A stretch of 64,000 nucleotides of DNA from the NCBI GenBank assembly GCA_947458455.1, contig CANGYJ010000003.1:124001-188000 (forward strand). Direction: 5' to 3'. The stretch is from Verrucomicrobiaceae bacterium. GTDB lineage: Bacteria; Verrucomicrobiota; Verrucomicrobiia; Verrucomicrobiales; Verrucomicrobiaceae. Of this stretch, positions 8,444-15,569 are shown one piece after another (position 1 is the stretch's first letter; the number at the start of each line of letters is the position of its first letter). A model generated the notes under the pieces. It searched no databases and was not told the origin of the DNA. It was given only the letters and a program-made list of their open reading frames with translations. The position numbers and the translations under genes are program-made.

Positions 8444-9526
8444 ATGAAACGCCGTCATCTCCTCCTCACCCTCACCGCCGCCGCCAGCCTGCTGGCCGCC
8501 TCCGCCAGCTCCGCCTGCGCCCAGAGCCTCCGCCTGCTCACGCAGATCTCCGGGCTCATCCCCAGCGAGGCCTCCGCGGGGCAAACCATCACCGTGAAGC
8601 TCACCCGGAATGATCTGGCATTGAGCTCCATGCTGGGAAATCTCCGCCCGGTTCCGCTGCCGAATTTGGCCGGCCGCTTCCCCGGCCTGGCGGGTGCCCA
8701 GACGACCAAGATCTTCTTCACCGGTGCCTCTGCGGGCTCTTTCGTCGAGGCGCAGAATCTCATGCGCCTCAATGATGAGACCTACACCGTCCGCGTGCCG
8801 GCTGGAGCGCGCAGCGGGCCGATGCGCCTGCAAATGGGCGCGGCCACCAGCCTTTCCCAGGTGAACTTCACGCTGACCTCCGTGGGGTTCTCGTTTGCCA
8901 ATGAAAGCCAGTTCAACCTAGTGAGCGTCAAGATCGACAACGTGGAACGCTTGGCTCCAGGCCAGATCGTGGCGGCGGTGCCCTCCACAGCGGCCAATGT
9001 GAACTGGTTCGACGTCGGCACCACCGCGGGCAGCCACCTGGTTCAGATCACCCTCGGGCTCGATGCCGCCCGCCCGATCCTGGTTGTCCCGTTTGGCACG
9101 CTCCAAGCCAGCACCTTCATCGGCCCGAATCAGGGCTTCAATAATCCCATTCCGCTGCGCCTCATGCTGGGCGGCCAATACCTCGCCTCCTCCCCCAATC
9201 TCGTTGCCGTCAGCGGTGCCTCCCGCACCGTGAGCTGGCAGGCGGTAGAGGTTCAGGCCACGGGCGGTGTGGTGATTCACGGCTTCGATTTCACCTTCAA
9301 CGCCACCACCGGCGCCACCACCTTCAAGCACTGGATCGGCGACCGCAACCGCATCACGGGCCAGGGCACCGTGGTGGAGCCCAGCGCCGCCCAGTGGGGC
9401 AACAACTTCCCCGCGGTGAACCTCCCGCTACGCCTCGCCAATGGCAGCCCCTTCGCCACCCTCACCGTCAATCTGCTCAACGCCAGCCTGACCGCCTCCG
9501 ATGGCCTGACCTACGACATGCAGTGA
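8444..9526 (+). CDS. Secreted hypothetical protein, 360 aa
   Basis: A signal peptide (MKRRHLLLTLTAAASLLAAS, cut near ACAQS) is followed by a beta-rich domain opening LTQISGLIPSEASAGQTITV. That opening resembles IPT/TIG or other Ig-like folds that begin P-x-x-G/A-x-x-T/V. The rest, rich in T, V, N and G, looks like further beta-sandwich. No catalytic motif is visible. The protein is probably cell-surface or extracellular. A perfect 26-base palindrome follows the stop. The upstream motif at 8353-8365 is shared with the gene at 11937, suggesting common control. Confidence 0.7.
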   Translation: MKRRHLLLTLTAAASLLAASASSACAQSLRLLTQISGLIPSEASAGQTITVKLTRNDLALSSMLGNLRPVPLPNLAGRFPGLAGAQTTKIFFTGASAGSFVEAQNLMRLNDETYTVRVPAGARSGPMRLQMGAATSLSQVNFTLTSVGFSFANESQFNLVSVKIDNVERLAPGQIVAAVPSTAANVNWFDVGTTAGSHLVQITLGLDAARPILVVPFGTLQASTFIGPNQGFNNPIPLRLMLGGQYLASSPNLVAVSGASRTVSWQAVEVQATGGVVIHGFDFTFNATTGATTFKHWIGDRNRITGQGTVVEPSAAQWGNNFPAVNLPLRLANGSPFATLTVNLLNASLTASDGLTYDMQ

Positions 9527-9570
9527 ACCGCTGCCGCCGCCCCCGGCCCATCATCACCCACGCCCGCCCA

Positions 9571-9596
9571 CCGGCCATGCATCGATGCATGGCCGG
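9571..9596 (+). terminator. Perfect palindrome followed by a T-rich stretch
   Basis: The 26-base perfect palindrome runs CCGGCCATGCATC then its reverse complement, followed by TTTGGCGTTTTCT. It lies 45 bases after the stop of the gene at 8444-9526 and is likely its terminator. A palindrome with no loop could also be a protein-binding site. Confidence 0.6.
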
Positions 9597-9639
9597 TTTG
9601 GCGTTTTCTACCTGGGTCGGGGGCAGCCCTCCTTCCGCC

Positions 9640-9766
9640 CGCATGTGGCCTGGGAACCACCGCGGTTCCCATACCAAACCAGCCATGCGATGAAACACCC
9701 CTCAGCACCTCCTCGCCACGCTGCTTTCCAGCCTCACCTTCACCACCGCGCTGACCGCCGCCGAGG
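9640..9766 (+). pseudogene. Decayed copy of the leader and signal-peptide region of the gene at 11937
   Basis: The stretch resembles 11893-12008. Shared blocks are GAACCACC-CGGTTCC, then AGCCAT-C-ATGAAACAC, and a long block covering CCTCCTCGCCACGCTGCTTT and the CCAGCCTCACC-TCACCACCGCG continuation. Small indels put the start codon and the downstream codons in different frames, and similarity ends after about 20 codons. It is therefore a dead fragment of a secreted-protein gene. The intergenic stretch 9527-9843 otherwise holds two hairpins and no gene. Confidence 0.7.
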
Positions 9767-9798
9767 CGACCGTTTTTACCTCATCATGCATTAAAAAA

Positions 9799-9824
9799 GG
9801 AGCGGCCGGCGAACCGGCCGCTCC
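9799..9824. terminator. Intrinsic terminator, bidirectional
   Basis: Perfect 11-base arms (9799-9809 and 9814-9824) enclose a CGAA loop, with an A-tract on the left and CTATTTTTC on the right. It serves the haloperoxidase gene (minus strand, ending at 9844) and could also stop transcription from the left. Confidence 0.88.
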
Positions 9825-9843
9825 CTATTTTTCTCCCACCGGA

Positions 9844-11529
9844 TCAGATGATCACGGTGCTGCCGTTAAAGCGGGTGAGGCTGAAGCCGGTGAAACTTTC
9901 GTTGTTCAGCAGCTTGTGATCACGCAGCAGCTGGATGGCCACTTCCTCACCGAGTTTCATGCCCTCGATGCCATCGGCGCGCCAGTGGACGCCGCCCGAG
10001 TCACGCCCGAGGGAAAGGTTCGAAGCGAGTTTGTTGAGTTCGTTCCCGACGGTGAGTGCGCCTGCGAATGGCAGAAGATGGAGCCCTTCCGCGTCGGACT
10101 GGACGGGGGACGGGATCACGAAGGATTCTTTGAAGAAGGCCTTCAACACGGTCACACAGGCACCCGCGATGGTGGCATGGCCCGCCGGGTAGGCCGGATG
10201 GGTCGGACAGCCTTCCGGGTAGGCCATGGGCAGCAGGCTGGACCCGTAAACCCCCTGAAGGAGGGGAAGAACGGCGGAATTCAGCACGTCCGCATGAAGC
10301 GGATAGCTTTGGGCACCGGTGACGTGATTGTGAACCAGACCAGCGTAGGCCTCCGGACGGAGACGGCGGTGAACCTGCCACTTTTGATACCAGGCGGCCT
10401 TGAGACCGGCAATGCCCGCACGCGCCACGAGGTCGAGGATCATCGGGCCGCCGAAAGTGACGAAATTCCCCTGGTTGGCGATGGCTTTGTAGGGGTTGTT
10501 GTCATCGAGTGCTCCGCCGCCGAAGCCCAGAAGGATGAGCGCGGCGCTCTGGAAAGCCTGGTAGGACCAATCGACATGGACATACTCGGCGAGATCCCGC
10601 CCATTGGCGATGTAGCGCGGCGTGGGATCGAGAGTGGCAGACGTGGGGGCGGGGGAACCGTTTTGGACGGCCAGCCAGTGAGCAAAGCTCGTCATGTGAT
10701 TGTTGCCCGTCACGGTGGTGCGGTAGCGTTGCACGATCGTGGTGGCCCCAAACGGAATGTCTTTGTAGAGGAACTGGGAGATCATCGGCCCCGTCAGGTC
10801 GCCTGAGGTCGGCCCACGGAAGATTGTGTCGGCTGTGACCCAGGCCCCGGCTTTGGGCGCTCGCAGGTCGCTGAGGCCGCTGAGATCTTCTGCGGCCGCG
10901 GCGATGTGCATGTCACTGGCGTAGTTGATGAAAGGAATGTCGCGGGTCCAGGCGCGCCAGTACACCTCGGTCATTTCCCCCGCACAACAGGCGCTGCTGA
11001 GCGCCGGCGCGGCCGGTATGCCGTGGTAATGGGAGTCCGCACCTTCGAGCGTGTAGGAGAAGGCCGCCTGCGGATTGGCGAGCTTGACCGTCCCACCGAG
11101 GGGGATCGCATTGAAACTGGCCTGCGTCCCATTACTGATCGCTTTGCGCAGCGCGTGGTAGGCTGAGGGAATCACTTCGCCGAGGGCATTGTGCGGAAGC
11201 GCCTTGGTGAAGGAGCCGATGAAGTTGGGGTAGATCGTGTCGTCCGAGGTGGAGGGATGGGCCTGGAAGTCGAGGTCCATCTGTGCTTTGGCAGCTTCAA
11301 TCCTCAGCTTGTAGGCGTTGGCACGGCGCTTGTCCTCGTCCAAAGGGCCGATCTCCAAGGCGGAGGCGGTCGAAGGAGTGAGACTCAGGCCCGCGGCTCC
11401 CGCCGCCATGGCACCGAGGCCACTGACGGAGCGTAGGAAGGAGCGGCGATCACTGGAGGATGCTTGGGGCGATGCAGCAGATGGGTGGGTCATGGTGTCG
11501 GCGGTTGAACAATTCATTTCATTAAACAC
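9844..11529 (-). CDS. Vanadium-dependent haloperoxidase/PAP2-type protein, Tat-exported
   Basis: The 561-residue protein has a twin-arginine signal (DRRSFLRSVSGLGAMAAGAA, from about residue 27). Its C-terminal half carries the vanadate/phosphate-binding set of the haloperoxidase/PAP2 superfamily: KWQVHRRLRPE, PAGHA near residue 450, and GRDSGGVHWRADG with Arg near 509 and the apical His near 515. Such enzymes oxidise halides with hydrogen peroxide, or act as acid phosphatases; sequence alone does not decide. A start at 11493 (MTHPSAAS) is an equally good choice and leaves the Tat motif nearer the N-terminus. The gene is monocistronic and followed by a strong terminator. Confidence 0.85.
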   Translation of the reverse strand: MFNEMNCSTADTMTHPSAASPQASSSDRRSFLRSVSGLGAMAAGAAGLSLTPSTASALEIGPLDEDKRRANAYKLRIEAAKAQMDLDFQAHPSTSDDTIYPNFIGSFTKALPHNALGEVIPSAYHALRKAISNGTQASFNAIPLGGTVKLANPQAAFSYTLEGADSHYHGIPAAPALSSACCAGEMTEVYWRAWTRDIPFINYASDMHIAAAAEDLSGLSDLRAPKAGAWVTADTIFRGPTSGDLTGPMISQFLYKDIPFGATTIVQRYRTTVTGNNHMTSFAHWLAVQNGSPAPTSATLDPTPRYIANGRDLAEYVHVDWSYQAFQSAALILLGFGGGALDDNNPYKAIANQGNFVTFGGPMILDLVARAGIAGLKAAWYQKWQVHRRLRPEAYAGLVHNHVTGAQSYPLHADVLNSAVLPLLQGVYGSSLLPMAYPEGCPTHPAYPAGHATIAGACVTVLKAFFKESFVIPSPVQSDAEGLHLLPFAGALTVGNELNKLASNLSLGRDSGGVHWRADGIEGMKLGEEVAIQLLRDHKLLNNESFTGFSLTRFNGSTVII

Positions 11530-11720
11530 AAACGGCCCGCTTTATGCCGGACGCGGCAGATCGATGCACCCGGATGGATGTAAAAAGTTTGTCCTCCGGG
11601 GAGGCAGCCATGGCTTTCGGATCTGAACCTTTGTCGAGCAGGCCGGGCCAAAACGAGGAGAGCCAAACAGCGGGGCGATCCGCTGTTTCATTCCCGGGCA
11701 TCCCCTGCCCGCCCCTCCTG

Positions 11721-11767
11721 CATGCCAAGGCCTGCCAAGCATCCCTAGCGGGGCTTCATGGTGCCAG
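11721..11767. repeat. Flanking repeat, left copy
   Basis: This shares the block GCATCCCT-GCGGGGCTTCAT with GTGCCAG/GTGTCAG after it, and CATG-CAAG before it, with 13100-13145. The right copy forms the terminator of the gene at 11937; this left copy has lost part of the stem. It is probably the terminator of a lost upstream paralogue. Confidence 0.6.
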
Positions 11768-11865
11768 ATTGCCAGCCAACCGCCGCAGGGACCCGGCTGG
11801 CCGCGTTCGGCGGCAGGTTCAGCGCCCGACGCCAGACGATTGGCAGGGCAAAAAAATCCACTTTC

Positions 11866-11878
11866 TGCACAAGTTCCG
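11866..11878 (+). promoter_or_regulatory. Shared upstream motif TGCACAAGTTCCG
   Basis: Partner of the motif at 8353-8365, found 59 bases before the start at 11937 and preceded by an A-tract in both cases. It is a possible promoter element or operator. Confidence 0.35.
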
Positions 11879-11936
11879 CCGCGGGCTGCATCTGCCCTGT
11901 GAACCACCCCGGTTCCACTTCCAAATCAGCCATCCT

Positions 11937-13079
11937 ATGAAACACCATCCCCACCTCCTCGCCACGCTGCTTTCCAGCCTCACCCTCACCACCGCGCTGA
12001 CCGCCGCCACACTCCCGCAGATCAAGCCGGTACCTTCGAAAGCGCCCGCCGCCCTTCGGATCGTGAAGATCCCGCCAGCCGCCCAAGCCCCCAAGGCACC
12101 GAAGGTTCCCACGCTGGTCAAGGCCCCGGTCATCCCCAAGGTGGCCGCGGTCCTCAGGCCGGGCCCCTCGCCCAAAGCAGCCCTCCCCATGGCTTCCTGT
12201 GGCCCCAAGCCTAGCAGCATCATGAAGCCCCACCTGATCGCCAGCCCCAAGATCGCCCCCGCCAAAGTGCCTCCCGTGGCCGCGGCTCCAAAAGTCGCGT
12301 CAGGCACGAGCCTCAATCCCCAGCGCCTCAACCAGCTGAAGCAGAAGATCCAGATCGATCCCAGCAAGTTGACCCAGACCGGGGGCGCGGGCAGCCGTTT
12401 CTTGAGCGGTACCACAGGCACCGCCCCCGCCACCCAGCGCCCGGGCAGCCTCCTCGGCACCCTGAAGGAGGGCGCTGCCAAGCACGACCGCAATCCCCTC
12501 TCCAACGATCCCACCGCAGGCATGCGCGGGGACCGCAACAGCCTCGTCAGTGACGCTGGCAAGGGCGGCACTGATGCCTCCAAGCCCTCACGGAACCACG
12601 ATTTCACCACCACCGTCAAAAACAAGGACGGCAGCGAATCCACCCATTACACGGATGGCACCGAACTGCGGTTCTATCCCAACGGCACGGCCGTCTATGT
12701 CGATGAAAAGGGCAAAGAACATGTGATGCCCGGCATGTCAGTCGCCGCGCCCTTTGTCCCCAACAAGCCGCTCACCAGCCCTTCCGGCGGTTCTACCAAG
12801 ACCCCCACCCCCGAGGGTGAATCCAGCGGTGGCAGCGCCGTCATCACCCGGGATACCCTGCGCGGCATCCAGGCCAAAAAGAACCAGGCCTCCGAGCCCG
12901 CTCAGGACGAGACCAGCGGCACCGGCGGCTCCCTGAATGCCGGCGCTACCGGCACCGGCAGGCACGGCAGCCTCTCCCAGCCCGTGCAGGATGCCGCCGG
13001 CAAGGAGACCGTCACCCTCGGCACCGCCCTCGAAACCCTCCGCGTGAAGGTGGAATCCCGCATCAACAACGGCCGCTGA
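11937..13079 (+). CDS. Secreted proline/lysine-rich hypothetical protein, 380 aa
   Basis: I use the ATG at 11937 because it begins a signal peptide (MKHHPHLLATLLSSLTLTTA). Residues about 28-125 are a low-complexity P/A/K stretch with repeated K-x-P and P-K units. Residues about 205-260 form a small hydrophilic domain (HDFTTTVKNKDGSESTHYTD through TELRFYPNGTAVYVDEKGKE) with YD/RHS-like or MORN-like repeats of G-S-x-x-x-Y. The rest is a G/S/T linker. No enzyme motif is seen. It could be a cell-surface or matrix protein. Similar leader sequence upstream (9640-9766) and flanking repeats suggest it arose by local duplication. Confidence 0.65.
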   Translation: MKHHPHLLATLLSSLTLTTALTAATLPQIKPVPSKAPAALRIVKIPPAAQAPKAPKVPTLVKAPVIPKVAAVLRPGPSPKAALPMASCGPKPSSIMKPHLIASPKIAPAKVPPVAAAPKVASGTSLNPQRLNQLKQKIQIDPSKLTQTGGAGSRFLSGTTGTAPATQRPGSLLGTLKEGAAKHDRNPLSNDPTAGMRGDRNSLVSDAGKGGTDASKPSRNHDFTTTVKNKDGSESTHYTDGTELRFYPNGTAVYVDEKGKEHVMPGMSVAAPFVPNKPLTSPSGGSTKTPTPEGESSGGSAVITRDTLRGIQAKKNQASEPAQDETSGTGGSLNAGATGTGRHGSLSQPVQDAAGKETVTLGTALETLRVKVESRINNGR

Positions 13080-13099
13080 GCCACCGCCAGCGTCTCCAG

Positions 13100-13145
13100 C
13101 ATGACAAGCCCCCCAGGCATCCCTGGCGGGGCTTCATCGTGTCAG
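13100..13145 (+). terminator. Terminator-like hairpin, right copy of the flanking repeat
   Basis: AAGCCCC-CCAGG (13106-13117) pairs with CCTGG-CGGGGCTT (13122-13134) around a CATC loop, with a small bulge and no strong T-tract. It lies 27 bases after the stop at 13079. The same block occurs at 11721-11767. Confidence 0.6.
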
Positions 13146-13159
13146 GCAGCGCTCCCCAG

Positions 13160-13371
13160 GTGGACAATTCCGATACCATGCTCCACCGCCCAGTCCATGA
13201 GCTGGCGCAGTGCCCGGATATCGCCAATGCCAAAGTCATGGTCATAGCGGAGGGCAAAAACAGGCGCGAGGATGCCAGCGGAGCGTTGGGCAGTCATGAA
13301 AGAACCGCGATGATGCGGTGGACGGCCTCAGATGCAAATGGCGTGCCGGGTGTTTGGTGATTTGGAGAAGG
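13160..13371 (-). pseudogene. malQ: Fragment of malQ (5' end plus upstream DNA)
   Basis: About 212 bases resemble 7030-7241 at roughly 90% by eye. They include the malQ start (ATG at 13297 here, 7166 in the intact gene), about 46 codons, and about 75 bases of upstream sequence. The match stops abruptly at both ends. The orientation is the same as the intact gene. It cannot encode a functional enzyme and records a local duplication. Confidence 0.85.
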
Positions 13372-13475
13372 GCGGGGGCGGAGAGCGGAGGGCAAAGGGC
13401 GGAGAGCAATTTGCCTGAAATCAGCGCTTGGTTTTCAAATCATCGGACAATTTGTTTGAGAGCCGTTTTCAGATC

Positions 13476-13544
13476 CTCTGCGGAACTTTGCGACCTCTGC
13501 GGTGAGTCCAAAACTAACCGCGGAGGGCGCAGAGTTCCGCAGAG
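13476..13544. repeat. Imperfect inverted repeat of the ctctgcgg type
   Basis: Arms 13476-13503 and 13517-13544 (28 bases each, about 4 mismatches) carry the unit CTCTGCGGAACT. The same kind of unit occurs at 15328-15364 and 15457-15492. Together with the G/A-rich stretch at 13372-13410 and the malQ fragment, it fills the 610-base gap 13080-13689, which has no intact gene. Confidence 0.7.
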
Positions 13545-13689
13545 TCTCCAAAACTGATTGTTGACGGTTTTCAACCGGCTCATCGCGGTGGGTGTCAGGC
13601 CCATGTTTCCGCTTTAGGGAACTAAAACCTCTTCCTGACCCAAGATCTGACCCGTCTTGAGATCGCGGAGAATGCGTCGGCAGTGACCC

Positions 13690-14176
13690 ATGACATGGAA
13701 ATGCAAGGTTTGTGATTCGCTACACGACGAGCTGCCAACGTGCTTTGGCTGCGAAGCTCCGTGGAGAGAACTCGTGGAGTCTGAGCACGAGTTTGAGCAG
13801 AGAGTCGAACTCACCCGCGACCGATGAAAAACACTTCTTCATTCGAGGGCATTTGGAGATTCCCATTTTGGGACACTCTGAAACTCTGGCGTTGGCAGTT
13901 TGGTCATCTCTCAGCGAAACGAGTTTCTTGCACATGACGGACCGGTGGAATGACGCGGACAGGCAAAACGATCCACCCTATTTCGGATGGCTCAGCTCAC
14001 GACTGCCTTTTTATCCTGACACTGTGAATCTGAAACTTTCGGTGCAAAGCCAGGCGCCTGGATGGGTTCCCCTTTTCACCACGGAACCCATAAATCATCC
14101 ACTCTCGGTCGATCAACATCAGGGCATCACCATCGAGCGGTGGCATGAACTCGCCCACACCTTCATGGGGCATTAG
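13690..14176 (+). pseudogene. DUF2199 protein gene, frameshifted
   Basis: From the ATG at 13690 the frame reads MTWKCKVCDS with CxxC...CxxC zinc-ribbon-like pairs, then ELTRDR and a TGA at 13825. In the next frame the protein continues directly with DEKHFFIRGHLEIPI, then DPPYFGWLSSRLPFYPDTVN and ITIERWHELAHTF, which are DUF2199 hallmarks. The family normally has about four extra residues (of the type C-V-I) at this join. A short deletion, 11 bases if it ran between two CGATG repeats, would explain both the missing residues and the frame change. Product function is unknown even when intact. Confidence 0.8.
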
Positions 14177-14190
14177 TCTTTCGTTCATCT

Positions 14191-15183
14191 CTACACCCCG
14201 CCCGCAAACAGCGTCCGTAACTCCTCCAGCGCTTCACCCTCCGCGCAGACCTCGGTGAGGTTGGCCATGGCGGCGGGGATGTGCTGCTCGAAGTGGGGTT
14301 TGCCGAGATTGCGGCTGAGGTTGGCGTAGGCTCCAAGGGCCTGCATGAGGCGCTGGGCGGCGCAGAGATAAAAGACCTCGCGCAGCTCGGTGGGGTCGAG
14401 GCCGCGATGGGTAGCGTAGAAGCTGAGGAGCTGGTTGCGCTCGGTGCGGGTGAGGGTGACGTAAGGATCGTAGAGCAGGCTGGCGAGGTCGTATTCGGCC
14501 AGTCCGAGGCGGAGGCCCTGGTAATCGACGAACCAGGCCTGCTCGCCGCGAATCAGGACGTTCTGACTTTGAAAATCGCGATGCACGAGGCAGCGCGGCA
14601 GCCGGGCCAGCCGACGGCGGAGACGGCGCAGCGTCTCGTGCGCGGCGTCGTATGCCTTGTCGAGGAACTCGCGACCAAGGAAGCCACGGACGTAGTGATC
14701 GAGGAAGTAGTTTTGCTCCCACTGGTAGAGCGCCTCATCGAATTCCGGCTCCAGCTCCGCGTGATCGGTGCGAGAGAGGGCATCTTCGGTGACGCCGTGG
14801 ATCTTTGCCGCCTCGCGGAGCGTGGCCTCATACAGCGGCTGGCGGTCGCTCCAGGGGCGCTCGCGGAAGCTGTGCAGATCCACGCGGCCGAGATCATCGA
14901 GCCACACGCAGAGGCGCTGCTCGTCAAAAGCCTGGATGCCGGGGACCTGCACGCCGAGCTTGGCCAGGCGACGCGTGGCGGGGACGAATTTCGGATTGTC
15001 CCGCCGGGCCAGGGTATAAACCATGAGGATCATCGGCGCGTGGGCGTCGTTGGCCCAGTTCAGCCGGTAAAAATGCCGGTCCGAGCCGCCTTTGACGATG
15101 GGCTCGACCTCGCATGCGAAGTCGCGAAGCGCGGGAAATTGCTCGCGGGTGAGGATGAGGAGCGCTTCGTGTTCGGGAGGCAT
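14191..15183 (-). CDS. Phosphotransferase of the APH/AmgK family
   Basis: The 330-residue protein carries the aminoglycoside-phosphotransferase fold. The nucleotide-binding N-lobe includes IVKGGSDRHFYRL, the catalytic loop is LVHRDFQSQNVLI, and the metal site is FVDYQGLRLG followed by YDLASLLYDPYV. The last block matches AmgK-type kinases that phosphorylate N-acetylmuramate/N-acetylglucosamine at C1 for peptidoglycan recycling (known for the family). That is more likely than antibiotic resistance. No murU-like nucleotidyltransferase is adjacent. The gene is monocistronic. Confidence 0.75.
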   Translation of the reverse strand: MPPEHEALLILTREQFPALRDFACEVEPIVKGGSDRHFYRLNWANDAHAPMILMVYTLARRDNPKFVPATRRLAKLGVQVPGIQAFDEQRLCVWLDDLGRVDLHSFRERPWSDRQPLYEATLREAAKIHGVTEDALSRTDHAELEPEFDEALYQWEQNYFLDHYVRGFLGREFLDKAYDAAHETLRRLRRRLARLPRCLVHRDFQSQNVLIRGEQAWFVDYQGLRLGLAEYDLASLLYDPYVTLTRTERNQLLSFYATHRGLDPTELREVFYLCAAQRLMQALGAYANLSRNLGKPHFEQHIPAAMANLTEVCAEGEALEELRTLFAGGV

Positions 15184-15227
15184 GATGGGAAATGACGAAT
15201 GAGGAAATCAGAAGGACGAAAGGCGGG

Positions 15228-15562
15228 GAGTTTCAGGTTTTAGGTTCCAAGTTTCAAGGAAGGAGTGAGGCGGCACGTGAAGAAAGAGCGAGTTGTCCAC
15301 CTAACCTGCATTTCTCACACTCGTCTTTGCCGCAGAGGGGCAAAGAGGCAGAGGACGCAGAGGGTTCCTTCTGTTTTCATCCCCTGCCTAGCGGCTGGCT
15401 GTTCGGGGGCTGAGTTTATGCCACCGAGAACATAGAGAATATCCCATTTCTGACCTCTGCGGCCTCTGCTCCTCAGCCCCTCTGCGGCAAACACATTGGA
15501 ACGTGCAGCGTATATCTGTGAGAAATGCGAGCTAAGGTTGGGAGCAGCCTCAACCTGAAACC
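15228..15562. repeat. Large imperfect inverted repeat, about 335 bases
   Basis: Matching arms run outside-in: TTTCAGGTTTTAGG near 15230 against CAACCTGAAACC near 15550; CACCTAACCTGCATTTCTCAC (15299-15319) against its near-complement at 15519-15543; and TTGCCGCAGAGGGGC (15328-15342) against GCCCCTCTGCGGCAA near 15476-15490. It fills the 386-base gap 15184-15569. No gene is visible in it. It looks like a non-coding mobile or structural element. Confidence 0.65.
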
Positions 15563-15569
15563 TGGACCC

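Larger units (their letters stand above)
11494..11936. other. Gene-free stretch: leader of two divergent genes with one copy of a flanking repeat
   Basis: No gene is supported here, although one frame stays open on the plus strand through high G+C. It holds the 47-base repeat at 11721-11767 (a copy of 13100-13145), a long G+C-rich spacer, the GCACAAGTTCCG motif at 11866-11878, and the region copied at 9640-9766. Confidence 0.6.
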
